From assembly GCA_044374195.1 (NCBI GenBank), contig JBILOY010000016.1, positions 1-50,773 on the forward strand: a stretch of DNA of 50,773 bases, given 5' to 3'. A program made the translations under genes and the position numbers. Positions within the stretch are counted from its first letter, which is position 1; each line of letters starts with the position of its first letter. Source of the stretch: CAIKZY01 sp044374195. GTDB lineage: Bacteria; Actinomycetota; Actinomycetes; S36-B12. The notes beneath the pieces are model-generated. The model worked only from the letters and a program-made list of their open reading frames with translations, had not been told where the DNA came from and did no database searches. This document shows, one piece after another, positions 40,976 to 50,215 of this stretch.

Positions 40976-41737
40976 GTGAGCGACGAGTCTCTCTTCGGTC
41001 TTCCCGCCTTCTTGAGGCTGCTCTCAGCGCACCCAACCGGCGATGCAGTTGCGCAGTGCCTCAACGACGGAATCTTTGCCAAGTTCGGGGCTAGCGGCAC
41101 TGTGATCTGGCTTCTCGAGGAGCGCGAATTGCTCTACCTGGTGGGTTACGCCGGGTTTACCGCAGACGAGATGAGGCGGTGGCACCGAGTTCCGCTGAGC
41201 TTGAAGACTCACATGGTCGATGTGGTGCGCGATAACGAGATCATCATCATGCCCTCGGCTGAACTCCCCACTCGATACTCGGAAACCCAATTCGATCGGG
41301 TGAGGTTCGCGAGGGTCGTGTCGCGAATCGGCATTGGCGAGCACGTCGGCCTACCGGTGGTCCATCAAGGGCGATGCTTGGGTGTTGCTCAGTTCATGAC
41401 TTCAGCTTTTCGTGAGTGGAGGAGCCTGGATTACTCCGTCCTAAACTCAGTGTCGGCAGCCCTTGGCCTGTGGGCAACTCATCAGGAAACCCCCATCACT
41501 CGGCTTTACGTCGCCGCTCAGGACGAAGCACCGCTCATCGTGAGCGAGCGTCAAAGACAGATTGTCTCCCTCGTACTTCAAGGGGTGGGCAACAACCAGA
41601 TCGCCAATGAGCTTCTCCTCTCAGTGTCTACGGTCAAGCAGGATCTCCAGAAACTGATGAGATCGACTAATCAAAGTGATCGACTCTCTGCCGCTCGCCA
41701 TGCGGTCTCGATGGGACTGGTACCCCCCCCGAAATAA
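40976..41737 (+). CDS. GAF-domain LuxR-type transcriptional regulator
   Basis: A 253-residue regulator with a GAF-like N-terminal domain (about 15-165) and a C-terminal LuxR helix-turn-helix (LIVSERQRQIVSLVLQGVGN, then NQIANELLLSVSTVKQDLQK). It shares its plan with the regulator at 21787. The start is GTG 40976; AGGAGG is nine bases upstream. An ATG between them (40971) opens a two-codon frame (Met-Pro-stop) that overlaps the GTG, so translation may be coupled. Target genes are unknown. Confidence 0.88.
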   Translation: MSDESLFGLPAFLRLLSAHPTGDAVAQCLNDGIFAKFGASGTVIWLLEERELLYLVGYAGFTADEMRRWHRVPLSLKTHMVDVVRDNEIIIMPSAELPTRYSETQFDRVRFARVVSRIGIGEHVGLPVVHQGRCLGVAQFMTSAFREWRSLDYSVLNSVSAALGLWATHQETPITRLYVAAQDEAPLIVSERQRQIVSLVLQGVGNNQIANELLLSVSTVKQDLQKLMRSTNQSDRLSAARHAVSMGLVPPPK

Positions 41738-41783
41738 GTAACTGAATACCTCACATCGGCCCGAGCCAGGGTTTACTGGACCC

Positions 41784-42200
41784 ATGACAAAGAAGCCGCT
41801 CATCGCCCTAGCCGCCGTCTCACTCGCTGCCTCAGCAGCCGTCGGGGTGGCCCCCGCCACCGCAGCCGCCACCAAGCCCACGTTGGTCGTTACCCAGCTG
41901 CCCGCCCAGGTGCGCCTGATCCCCGGCGAGCACATCCTTCTTTCGCTGTCGACCAATAAGACGACCGGCTACACCTGGACTACCAAGGTGACCGGCAAGA
42001 CCTCTGCAGTGAAGGTCTTCCAGGGTGTCTACTCAGCACCGGCGTCAACTGATGGCATGGTCGGCGTCCCGGGCACTACTACCTGGGATATCGAGGCCAA
42101 GGCTGTCGGTACCGCCACGGTCAACGTGATTGCCACCAGCCCGAGCGGAACCGCAGAGGCCCCGCAAAAGCTCACGATCATCGTGATGAAGAAGCAGTAG
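41784..42200 (+). CDS. secreted chagasin-like cysteine peptidase inhibitor (I42)
   Basis: A 138-residue exported protein of the I42 inhibitor family, which blocks papain-like peptidases. After a signal peptide (ending ATAAA) the Ig-like domain shows the first loop NKTTGYTW (58-65, cf. NPTTGY) and the second loop GVPGTTTW (94-101). The third loop (usually RPW) is not recognisable, so inhibitory strength is uncertain. It starts 46 bp after the LuxR gene, which might control it. A predicted papain-like lipoprotein is at 29390. Confidence 0.82.
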   Translation: MTKKPLIALAAVSLAASAAVGVAPATAAATKPTLVVTQLPAQVRLIPGEHILLSLSTNKTTGYTWTTKVTGKTSAVKVFQGVYSAPASTDGMVGVPGTTTWDIEAKAVGTATVNVIATSPSGTAEAPQKLTIIVMKKQ

Positions 42201-42211
42201 TCGCTTCTTCA
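42187..42211. terminator. hairpin between convergent genes
   Basis: TGAAGAAGC (42187-42195) pairs with GCTTCTTCA (42203-42211) around seven bases that include the inhibitor stop codon. It lies between the convergent inhibitor and dgt genes and can form on both strands; the T-tract is short. Confidence 0.5.
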
Positions 42212-42221
42212 GTTCTTCGCG

Positions 42222-43445
42222 TCAGTGCCGCACGAGCCGTGTGTGCCAATCGACGATGCTGACATCAGTCAGGCTCGCGATCTGATCGACGATCACTCGA
42301 TTGCGCTCGCCGTCAGTGTGTGCTGAATCGAATGACGGCTTGAGCCAAGCTTCCAGCGAACGGCCACCATCGAGCACGAGCGCGTGATACAGCTCTGCGA
42401 TCTGCTCGCGCTGGCGCGCATACTCAGCCTCGGCACCTTCACGGTTCATGACGTAGCGCACAGCGATGGCCTTCATCACGGCCACCTCGCCTCGCACTTC
42501 CTCGGGAACGATCAGGTTCCCTGAATAGCGGGTGAGCGGCTCACTGCCGTACTCGACCTGCGTAGCCACCTGGGCACTGACACAAAAGCGACCGATGAGA
42601 TAACTGGTGAATCGCTTGAGTGCGACCAGGTCTCCCATGGAACCGTCAAAGGACGACGGCCAGTATTCGAGCCGCGTCAGACGGCCGATCGCATCGGTCA
42701 GCATGCCGACATCGAGCCCGTACCGCTGATGCGCGATCTCAACCAGCGCTGCACGCTCCGCGGGCGAGGTGAACTCACTGAGCTGTACGTGCCCGCCGTG
42801 CACGGCATCCTCGACATCGTGCACCGAATACGCGACATCGTCGGCCCAGTCCATGATCTGCTCTTCGAGGCAGGTACGCCCCTCGGGGGCACCCTCGCGC
42901 AGCCAATCGAAGATGGGCAGGTCGTCGTCATAGACACCGAACTTGCGCACGCCAGGCTTGCGCGCCCACGGGTACTTGCATGCGGCATCGAGTGACGCGC
43001 GCGTGAGATTCAGGCCAACGCTGCGACCGACGCGCGGATCGACGACCTTGGCCTCAAGTCGGGACAGGATGCGCAGTGACTGAGCATTGCCCTCGAATCC
43101 GCCGAATGAGGCGGCGAGCTCATCGAGTTCATCCTCACCGTTGTGACCGTAAGGCGGATGACCGAGATCATGGGCAAGGCCGGCAATGTCGACGACATCG
43201 GGGTCGCAACCGAGCGCCTCGCCGAGTTCGCGCGCGATCTGGGCGACTTCGAGAGTGTGAGTTAGGCGGGTGCGCGGGAAATCAGCCTCACCGGCGACCA
43301 TGACCTGGGTCTTCGCAGCCAGGCGGCGAAGAGCCGCGGAATGCAGAACCCTGGCACGATCTCTCGCAAAGTCACTGCGTACAGACTCTTTCACCGGCTC
43401 ATGCACGAACCGGGCAGCGTCATGCTCGGAGTAGCCGTGGGTCAC
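42222..43445 (-). CDS. dgt: deoxyguanosinetriphosphate triphosphohydrolase-like protein
   Basis: HD-domain enzyme of 407 residues that releases triphosphate from dNTPs. HD motifs: RTRLTHTLEVAQIA, GLAHDLGHPPYGHNGE, and the later DWADDVAYSVHDVEDAV. The start is GTG at 43445. The dusB-dgt-dnaG direction and order match other actinobacteria. Confidence 0.93.
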   Translation of the reverse strand: MTHGYSEHDAARFVHEPVKESVRSDFARDRARVLHSAALRRLAAKTQVMVAGEADFPRTRLTHTLEVAQIARELGEALGCDPDVVDIAGLAHDLGHPPYGHNGEDELDELAASFGGFEGNAQSLRILSRLEAKVVDPRVGRSVGLNLTRASLDAACKYPWARKPGVRKFGVYDDDLPIFDWLREGAPEGRTCLEEQIMDWADDVAYSVHDVEDAVHGGHVQLSEFTSPAERAALVEIAHQRYGLDVGMLTDAIGRLTRLEYWPSSFDGSMGDLVALKRFTSYLIGRFCVSAQVATQVEYGSEPLTRYSGNLIVPEEVRGEVAVMKAIAVRYVMNREGAEAEYARQREQIAELYHALVLDGGRSLEAWLKPSFDSAHTDGERNRVIVDQIASLTDVSIVDWHTRLVRH

Positions 43446-43478
43446 GTCACGAGACTAGTGCGCAACAGAGACAGCGAA

Positions 43479-43512
43479 GCCCAGCGCCCCGAGTGAATCG
43501 GAGACGCTGGGC
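43479..43512 (-). terminator. hairpin after the carbonic anhydrase gene
   Basis: GCCCAGCG (43479-43486) pairs with CGCTGGGC (43505-43512), with an inner CCGA/TCGG stem. The tail on the minus strand is not strongly T-rich. Confidence 0.5.
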
Positions 43513-43528
43513 CCTCGCCGGTAGATCG

Positions 43529-44104
43529 TTAGCTGGCAGCGCCAGCCTTCGTAGCCTGGGGAACCTCGCGAAGAACGCCGGTCTCCACCTCGTACACATG
43601 TCCGTAGATCGGGATGCCCGCCGGAACGAGCGGATGACGACGAATGCGCTCGACATCTTCGACGACTGCCTTGTCGCGATCGCTGATCGTCAACCAATCG
43701 ATGTAGGCAGCCTCAGTCGAACCCGGGCCCTGGCCGACGTCATAGAACCCGGCGTCACCGAGTGCTGCGGTCTCCAGGCTTTGTGCGAGCAAGCCGCGCA
43801 TGACGTCATCAGTGAAGAACTCCATGCCGCAGTTGCTGTGGTGGATGACGAACCATTCCTTCGTGCCCAGCAGCTTGTAGGAGATCACGAGCGAGCGGAT
43901 CGCATCATCGGAGGCGCGGGCGCCTGCATTGCGGATCACGTGGGCATCGCCCTCGCTGAGACCTGCGAACTTCGCAGGGTCCATACGAGCGTCCATGCAG
44001 GTCAAGATGGCGAACTGGCGGGCGGGGGGCAGGGCGAGGTCACCCTTGTCAAAGCTGGCCACATAAGCCTGGTTTGCCTGAAGAACTTCGTTGAGAACAG
44101 ACAT
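43529..44104 (-). CDS. beta-class carbonic anhydrase
   Basis: Interconverts CO2 and bicarbonate. The 191-residue chain has the zinc ligands in ILTCMDARMDP (Cys and the Asp-Arg dyad) and HHSNCGM (His, Cys), plus HVIRNAGARASDDAIRSL. It resembles the small mycobacterial Rv1284-type enzymes. The start ATG 44104 follows GGAG four bases upstream; the longer reading to 44212 is not supported. It sits among leftward genes but has its own gap on both sides. Confidence 0.92.
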   Translation of the reverse strand: MSVLNEVLQANQAYVASFDKGDLALPPARQFAILTCMDARMDPAKFAGLSEGDAHVIRNAGARASDDAIRSLVISYKLLGTKEWFVIHHSNCGMEFFTDDVMRGLLAQSLETAALGDAGFYDVGQGPGSTEAAYIDWLTISDRDKAVVEDVERIRRHPLVPAGIPIYGHVYEVETGVLREVPQATKAGAAS

Positions 44105-44247
44105 GACACTCCAAAATTGGTGGTGGTGGATCGACTTTGCGATGCTCCGGAAATTACAGAGATCCAGGTGAAGGTTTGAGAACCCCCTCGTGCACGTGCA
44201 AATTGATTGCACTTCTCAGATCAGCGCAGGAGCGCTTACCGCCTCGA

Positions 44248-44913
44248 TCAGGATTCGGGGATGATCCGCGGCTGACCCCAGCGGGTGAGCAGGTAGTAGC
44301 GCATCAGCGCTGCAGTCTCGCGCCCGACGTACTCCGAGGTGAGCGCCGTACCTGGGCCGGTCTTGGTCGGCGATAAATGCGCATCGATACCGAATTGCGT
44401 TGCCGTGGCATCAGCGCGGGCCGCGTTGGCCGGATCTGTGACGACAGTGGCCGATGACCAGTCCAGATCCTTCATCACCGACGCGATGACCTGGAGTGAG
44501 CCGACGGTGTCGCGGCCGGTGGTGAATACGACGATGTCCTGCTCGGCGACTCCTTTGCCGAGCAGATGGGCCTTCGCCTGATCGGAGTAACGCTTCGGCC
44601 CGGCCACGATGATCACCGGTGCCACGCCTTCGGCATACAGATCAGCTGCGTGGTCGAGTCGGGCTCTAAGAACCGGCGCGGGATTTCCCCACACCCTGGC
44701 CGGGTCGAGTACGACGATGGCTTGGGTCTTCGTGCGATCGTCGAATTGGGCAGTCAGCACGATCTGCAGGACAACCCCGATGGGGATGAGCAAGAGGGCG
44801 AAGGCGAGCAGCATGGCCAGGGCGGTGATGATGCCTCGACCTGTGCGCGGAACACTCGCGGCAACCTGACTTGCAGCACTCGGGCGCGACGGCGCTGGTG
44901 CTGCGGTGGACAT
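44248..44913 (-). CDS. DUF218 (YdcF/SanA-like) membrane protein
   Basis: A 221-residue protein with one N-terminal membrane helix (LAMLLAFALLLIPIGVVLQI) and an outer DUF218 domain (AIVVLDPARVWGN, RARLDHAADLYAEGVAPVII, and RDTVGSLQVIASVM). Proteins of this family are linked to envelope integrity; the substrate is unknown. Two starts are possible: ATG 44913 or GTG 44943. It lies 73 bp downstream of dusB on the same strand. Confidence 0.82.
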   Translation of the reverse strand: MSTAAPAPSRPSAASQVAASVPRTGRGIITALAMLLAFALLLIPIGVVLQIVLTAQFDDRTKTQAIVVLDPARVWGNPAPVLRARLDHAADLYAEGVAPVIIVAGPKRYSDQAKAHLLGKGVAEQDIVVFTTGRDTVGSLQVIASVMKDLDWSSATVVTDPANAARADATATQFGIDAHLSPTKTGPGTALTSEYVGRETAALMRYYLLTRWGQPRIIPES

Positions 44914-44986
44914 CCCCCCATGCTCACATGTCACTCGTGTCACGCACCCGACGCCACACCGTCAGTACCTGCTTGTGATCTAGTGC

Positions 44987-46165
44987 TCAGCCACCGGAGA
45001 CGTGCAACTCCGCCTGCGATATCTCGGCGGCCTGTGATTCGTCGAGATACTGCGAATCGAGCCAGCCATCAGGAAGGGTCGGACGACGACCACCGGAAGT
45101 TCGTCCGCGCGGCCCGGAACCGACCTCCGCATTGAAATCCTGGTCGGGGTTGATCTGCGCGAGCAGGTCATCAAGTTCATCCAATGTGGCGACTGTGCCA
45201 AGGGCCTGCCGCACCTGCTGCTTCACACTGAAACCCTTGAGGTACCAGGCCATGTGCTTGCGAATATCGCGGCAACCCTTCACCTCGCCGTAATCGATGA
45301 CGAGCAGCTCGGCGTGACGGCGCAAGATCGTGAGTACTTCGCCGAGGCGCGGATCCGCGGGGATCAGCTCGCCGGCGAATGCAGCAGCAAGCTGCCCGAA
45401 GAGCCACGGGCGGCCCAGGCATCCACGACCGACAACGACTCCATCAGCACCCGTGCGGGCGACCATGTCGAGGGCATCCTGCGGAGTCCAGATGTCGCCA
45501 TTGCCAAGAACCGGCGTGCCCAACGGCGCGAGCTCGCTCTTGAGAGTCGCGATGGCGGCCCAGTCAGCGGTATCGCCATACATCTGCTGAGCAGTGCGCC
45601 CATGCAGTGCCACCCACGCAACACCTTCTTCCGCTGCTGCACGACCAGCCTCGAGATATGTCAGATGATCGTCATCAATTCCCTTGCGCATTTTCACGGA
45701 GACGGGAACGCGACCATCAGCGGTGGTGACCGCAGCGCGCACGATCGCGCGGAAGAGATCCTTCTTCCACGGCAGTGCGCTGCCGCCACCCTTGCGTGTG
45801 ACCTTCGGAACGGGACAGCCGAAGTTCAGGTCGATGTGATCAGCGCGATCCTCGTCGACGATGATCTTCACCGCGCCAGCCATGACCACCGGATCAACGC
45901 CGTACAGCTGAACTGAGCGCGGGTTCTCCGTCGACCCGAAAGTCACCATGTCGAGGGTCTCCTCATTACGCTCGACGAGCGCTCTCGAGGTCACCATCTC
46001 CGACACGTAAAGCCCGTTGGGCTTGTCAGGATCGGTACTTCCGTACTCGCGGCACAAGGTGCGATAGGCCCTATTGGTGATGCCAGCCATGGGTGCAAGC
46101 ACCACCGGTGAGTCGATCTGGACAGCGCCCACCTGCAGGAAGCGTGGCGAGACGTTGACCAACAT
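44987..46165 (-). CDS. dusB: tRNA-dihydrouridine synthase
   Basis: FMN-dependent enzyme reducing uridines in the tRNA D arm. The 392-residue protein has SPVVLAPMAGITNRAYR, the catalytic Cys in NFGCPVPKVTRKGGGSAL, VSVKMRKGID, and the FMN-binding GNGDIW and GADGVVVGRG. The DusB/NifR3 branch is the best match. Divergent from the MFS gene across 77 bp. Confidence 0.93.
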   Translation of the reverse strand: MLVNVSPRFLQVGAVQIDSPVVLAPMAGITNRAYRTLCREYGSTDPDKPNGLYVSEMVTSRALVERNEETLDMVTFGSTENPRSVQLYGVDPVVMAGAVKIIVDEDRADHIDLNFGCPVPKVTRKGGGSALPWKKDLFRAIVRAAVTTADGRVPVSVKMRKGIDDDHLTYLEAGRAAAEEGVAWVALHGRTAQQMYGDTADWAAIATLKSELAPLGTPVLGNGDIWTPQDALDMVARTGADGVVVGRGCLGRPWLFGQLAAAFAGELIPADPRLGEVLTILRRHAELLVIDYGEVKGCRDIRKHMAWYLKGFSVKQQVRQALGTVATLDELDDLLAQINPDQDFNAEVGSGPRGRTSGGRRPTLPDGWLDSQYLDESQAAEISQAELHVSGG

Positions 46166-46242
46166 GCGGCGATTCTCCCACGAACCCCCGCGCTCGCCCC
46201 CACTAGTCTCAAGGAGCTTGATCCCTTCACGAATGGACCCAC

Positions 46243-47871
46243 ATGAGCACGAATGTCGAACTGACCGGCAAGAAGCGCTGGTTGGCCCTGGTCGTGCTCG
46301 CCCTGGGCGTCGCGATGATCATTCTCGACGGCACTGTCGTGAACGTCGCGCTGCCGGCGATGGTTCAAGACCTCGACCTCAGCACCACGGACGCTGAGTG
46401 GGTCACTGCCGCCTATTCGTTGACCTTCGCCTCTCTCCTGATCCTCAACGGACGCCTCGCCGACCGATTCGGTCGTCGTCTGCTCTTCGCCATCGGCGTT
46501 GTGGTCTTCGTCCTTGCCAGCGTTCTCGTCGCGATGTCGACGAACTCCATCGAGATCATCGGAGCACGTGCCCTGCAGGGCATCGGCGGCGCGATGATCT
46601 TGCCAGCCTCGCTCTCGGTCATCAACGCCGTGTTCGTGGGTCGCTCACGCGCCATTGCCTTCGCCGTGTGGGGCTCGACCATCGGTGGCATGGCTGCACT
46701 CGGCCCGCTCGTGGGCGGTTACCTCACCACGTACCAGTCGTGGCACTGGGCCTTCCTCATCAACGTGCCGATCGGCATCATCGTCCTCGTTGGCCTATTC
46801 CTCTTCGTGCCGGAGACCAAGGACGAGACAGGGCGCAAGGGCATCGACGTTCCCGGCACACTTCTCGTCACGCTCGGCCTGATCGGCGTGGTCTTCGCCC
46901 TCATCGAGGGCCAGCACTACGGCTGGGTTATCAGTACCACCGAGTTCACGGCAGGCTCACTCACCTGGCCCGCCGACACGATTTCCATCGTTCTTGTTGC
47001 GGGCATCATCGGCATCGCCGCACTCGTTGCACTTGTCTTCGTTGAGAAAGCGCGACTTCGCGCCGGCAAGATCGTCATCATCGACCTGCGTCTGTTCAAG
47101 ATTCGCAGCTTCGGAGCCGGCAACATCGTGGCTCTTGTCGTCAGCCTCGGAGAATTCGGGCTGCTCTTCACCATCCCCCTCTTCCTGCAGGCAGTGCGCG
47201 GCTATAGCGCCATGGAGACCGGTGTGATCCTGGTGGCACTCGCCGCAGGCGCGTTCGTCGCCTCCGGCATCGGCGCGGGGTTGTCGCAACGTCTCGGCCC
47301 CGTGCGAGTACTCCAGATCGGCATGGCACTCGAGGTCATCGGCATCATCGGTATCGGCGTCTCAATTTCGACAACGGTTACCGGTTGGGGTCTTGCCCCT
47401 TGGCTGTTCATTTACGGCGCGGGTGTCGGCTTCGCCACCGCGCAACTCACCGGAGTCGTGCTTTCCGAGATTCCCGTCTCGGAGTCCGGTTCGGCGAGTG
47501 CCGTGCAGTCGACATCACGTCAGGTGGGCGCGGCCATCGGTACTGCAATCCTCGGCACCACGCTGCTGATTGGCCTTGGTCACTACACGACCACTCAGCT
47601 CGCTGATCGCGGAGTTCCCGCGGCAACAGCCACTCAGGTGGCCGACGCCATGCAAGCATCGGCGGGCCAAGCAGTACCGGCACTTGCCTCGCAGCCTGAT
47701 GGCCAGGTTCTGGTCGAGGGCGCATCCGAGGGTTTCGTCGATGCGACGAAGACCGTGGCCTGGGTAGCGGCGATTTTCGTCTTCCTCGGATTGCTCGCGA
47801 GTTTCCTGCTGCCGCGCAATGCAGCGCGCGTGGAGTCAGAGGGCTATGAGCCGCCGAAGGACAAGGAATAG
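46243..47871 (+). CDS. MFS multidrug exporter, DHA2 family (14 helices)
   Basis: Proton-driven exporter of the EmrB/QacA type, 542 residues with 14 predicted helices. Motif A-like GRLADRFGRRLLF, the family opening LDGTVVNVALPAM, and the conserved GSTIGGMAALGPLVGGYL support it. No TetR regulator is adjacent. A long extracytoplasmic loop near the C terminus (about 455-495) is typical. Substrates unknown. Confidence 0.92.
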   Translation: MSTNVELTGKKRWLALVVLALGVAMIILDGTVVNVALPAMVQDLDLSTTDAEWVTAAYSLTFASLLILNGRLADRFGRRLLFAIGVVVFVLASVLVAMSTNSIEIIGARALQGIGGAMILPASLSVINAVFVGRSRAIAFAVWGSTIGGMAALGPLVGGYLTTYQSWHWAFLINVPIGIIVLVGLFLFVPETKDETGRKGIDVPGTLLVTLGLIGVVFALIEGQHYGWVISTTEFTAGSLTWPADTISIVLVAGIIGIAALVALVFVEKARLRAGKIVIIDLRLFKIRSFGAGNIVALVVSLGEFGLLFTIPLFLQAVRGYSAMETGVILVALAAGAFVASGIGAGLSQRLGPVRVLQIGMALEVIGIIGIGVSISTTVTGWGLAPWLFIYGAGVGFATAQLTGVVLSEIPVSESGSASAVQSTSRQVGAAIGTAILGTTLLIGLGHYTTTQLADRGVPAATATQVADAMQASAGQAVPALASQPDGQVLVEGASEGFVDATKTVAWVAAIFVFLGLLASFLLPRNAARVESEGYEPPKDKE

Positions 47872-47872
47872 C

Positions 47873-47899
47873 AAAGGGCCCGCCTATGGCGGGCCCTTT
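47873..47899. terminator. bidirectional terminator
   Basis: A 12-bp perfect stem AAAGGGCCCGCC (47873-47884) with GGCGGGCCCTTT (47888-47899) around TAT, between the convergent MFS and glyS genes. Confidence 0.85.
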
Positions 47900-47910
47900 C
47901 GCTTTGCGCT

Positions 47911-49293
47911 CTAGAACGCAGGAAGCCTTGTGGACAACCAACCGATGATCGAGTCAAGGCCGATGCGCTCCTGCTGCATCGAGTCGCGCTCGCGCACGGT
48001 GACTGCCTGGTCATCGAGGGTCTCGAAGTCGACCGTGATACAGAACGGCGTGCCGATTTCGTCCTGTCGACGGTAACGACGACCGATTGCACCTGAGTCA
48101 TCGAATTCGACATTCCAGCGCTTGCGCAGTTCCGCAGCGAGATCCTTCGCCTTCGGCGAGAGGTCGGCGTTGCGCGAGAGCGGGAGCACGGCAACCTTGA
48201 CGGGCGCCAACCGCGGATCAAGACGCAACACGGTGCGAGTATCGACACCGCCCTTGGAGTTGGGTGCACTGTCCTCGTCATACGCGTCGAGCAGGAAGGC
48301 AAGCACTGCACGGGTGAGGCCTGCTGCGGGCTCGATGACGAACGGCACGTAGCGCTCGTTCTTTTCCTGATCGAAGTACGAGAGATCAGTGCCCGAGTGC
48401 TCACTATGTGACTTGAGGTCGAAGTCGGTGCGGTTCGCAATGCCCTCGAGTTCGGCCCACTCCGAGCCGGCGAAGCGGAAGCGGTACTCGATGTCGACAG
48501 TGCGCTTGGAGTAATGCGAGAGCTTCTCCTTAGGATGCTCGAAGAAGCGCATGTTCTCGGGGTTCATGCCGAGTTCGACGTACCAATCCCAACGAGTCTT
48601 CAGCCAGTACTCGTGCCAGTCCTCATCGGTACCGGGCTCGACGAAGAACTCCATCTCCATCTGCTCGAACTCGCGCGTGCGGAAGATGAAGTTGCCGGGC
48701 GTGATCTCGTTGCGGAAGCTCTTGCCCGTCTGGCCGATACCGAACGGCGGCTTCTTGCGCGCGGCGTTGAGTACGTTCAGGTAGTTCACGAAGATGCCCT
48801 GAGCGGTTTCAGGGCGCAGGTAGTGAACAGCACCGTCATCATCGACCGGGCCCACCGTGGTGCGAAGCATCCCGTTGAAATCGCGCGGCTCAGTGAAGTC
48901 GCCCTTAGTTCCGCAGTTCGTGCACGTGATGTCTGCGAGACCATTCTCGGGAGACTTGCCGTGCTTCTCCTCGTAGGCCTCGATCAACTGATCGGCACGC
49001 CAGCGCTTGTGGCACTTCTTGCACTCGGTCAGCGGGTCAGTGAAGGTCGCAACGTGGCCGGAGGCCTCCCACACCTGCGGGGCGAGGATGACTGAGGAGT
49101 CGAGACCGACAACGTCATCGCGACCACGCACCATCGACTGCCACCACTGGCGTCGCACGTTCTCCTTGAGCTCGACACCGAGGGGCCCGTAGTCCCAGGC
49201 CGAGCGCGAACCTCCGTAGATCTCGGAGGACTGGAAAACGAAGCCACGACGCTTCGAGAGATTGACGACTGCATCGACACGATCGGCGGCCAC
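47911..49293 (-). CDS. glyS: glycyl-tRNA synthetase (dimeric type)
   Basis: Charges tRNA-Gly. The 460-residue class II synthetase begins NLSKRRGFVFQSSEIYGG, has a zinc-like CxxC pair (ECKKCHKRW, CTNCGTKG), motif 2 in FRNEITPGNFIFRTREFEQ, and motif 3 near AGLTRAVLAFLLDAY. It is the eukaryote/archaea-like homodimeric form usual in actinobacteria. The start GTG 49293 has AGGAG upstream. Confidence 0.95.
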   Translation of the reverse strand: MAADRVDAVVNLSKRRGFVFQSSEIYGGSRSAWDYGPLGVELKENVRRQWWQSMVRGRDDVVGLDSSVILAPQVWEASGHVATFTDPLTECKKCHKRWRADQLIEAYEEKHGKSPENGLADITCTNCGTKGDFTEPRDFNGMLRTTVGPVDDDGAVHYLRPETAQGIFVNYLNVLNAARKKPPFGIGQTGKSFRNEITPGNFIFRTREFEQMEMEFFVEPGTDEDWHEYWLKTRWDWYVELGMNPENMRFFEHPKEKLSHYSKRTVDIEYRFRFAGSEWAELEGIANRTDFDLKSHSEHSGTDLSYFDQEKNERYVPFVIEPAAGLTRAVLAFLLDAYDEDSAPNSKGGVDTRTVLRLDPRLAPVKVAVLPLSRNADLSPKAKDLAAELRKRWNVEFDDSGAIGRRYRRQDEIGTPFCITVDFETLDDQAVTVRERDSMQQERIGLDSIIGWLSTRLPAF

Positions 49294-49411
49294 TGGGCGC
49301 TCCTATTCCGAGCGCTTGTGCGCTCCACTCCGGCTGGTTGTCGGCGGACGGCGACAGTTTAGGCGGTGGGTGCGCGTAGGACTGAGGCTGGTGTGACGGG
49401 AGTGAGAGGGG

Positions 49412-49804
49412 TCAGGCGTCCACGGCAGCGATATCGGGGCCGGCGGCCTCCCCTAGGCCGATCGAACCGGCATCAAGGGCCAGGCCAGTGACCGCGTCGA
49501 CGAACCCTTCAGGCGAGCGGTAATGCACGACTTCATAGGCGCTGGGCTCATCGATCGCGGTCGACAGCAGCGGGACAGCCGTCATCTTGACTTCGAAGTT
49601 CGACAGTGCCCGACGGTAGGCGCCGACCGAGACCCACCTCGTGGTGATGGTGCGCAGATCGGGCTCATCGGTGGACTGCCCCAGGTGGGCATCGACGAAG
49701 CCAGTGCAGGCGGCAAGGGCCGCAATCGCCGCACGGGCCGATGCAGGGAACTCAGCACTGCCATTACGGAAGCGACTGAGGACGATGAAGGTAGGGTCAG
49801 TCAC
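49412..49804 (-). CDS. antibiotic biosynthesis monooxygenase-like small protein
   Basis: A 130-residue protein with a dimeric alpha/beta-barrel (ABM-like) pattern: TFIVLSRFRNG, an FVDAHLGQS strand, TTRWVSVGAYRRAL. Start GTG 49804 or 49813 cannot be separated; no good ribosome site is seen. Divergent from the DUF6703-like gene across about 30 bp. Function unknown. Confidence 0.68.
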   Translation of the reverse strand: MTDPTFIVLSRFRNGSAEFPASARAAIAALAACTGFVDAHLGQSTDEPDLRTITTRWVSVGAYRRALSNFEVKMTAVPLLSTAIDEPSAYEVVHYRSPEGFVDAVTGLALDAGSIGLGEAAGPDIAAVDA

Positions 49805-49834
49805 CAGGCACACGCTAGTGGTGGGAGAGAGAAC

Positions 49835-50209
49835 GTGGCGAAATCGGACAACACATCGTCGGGCAAGAAGAAGCCCTCGCCTGTGCGCGGCCCCGGCGGC
49901 CCCGCCAATCAGCCGGCCTCAATGCGGCCGCAACTGGAGAAGGCCAGCATGCCCGTGCTGATGCGCCTGACCCGCGTGCCCCGCTGGCTGCTCGTGGTCG
50001 GCATCGCCCTGTGCCTCTTCGTCGGCCTCGTTCTGCCCCGGTCACTCTCGTGGCTCGGCGGCATCTTGCTGCTGATCGTCGCCTTCTTCCTGGGATGGCT
50101 GCTCGCCCTGTCGTGGCCAGCACTCAATGGCCAGTCGAAGTTCCTGCGCACGCTGATCGTGATCGTCGTAGTGCTCCTGGCCCTGTTCAAGTTCGTCGGG
50201 ATCCTCTAA
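49835..50209 (+). CDS. small actinobacterial membrane protein (DUF6703-like)
   Basis: A 124-residue protein: Lys/Pro/Ser/Gly-rich N terminus (KKKPSPVRGPGG), then three hydrophobic segments (about 50-66, 72-93, 105-122) with the recognisable FFLGWLLALSWPAL. It matches small actinobacterial proteins annotated as DUF6703, with no known role. The start is GTG 49835 after GGGAGAG; the longer frame reading back to 49523 would run antisense to the previous gene. Confidence 0.72.
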   Translation: MAKSDNTSSGKKKPSPVRGPGGPANQPASMRPQLEKASMPVLMRLTRVPRWLLVVGIALCLFVGLVLPRSLSWLGGILLLIVAFFLGWLLALSWPALNGQSKFLRTLIVIVVVLLALFKFVGIL

Positions 50210-50215
50210 ACGCTC

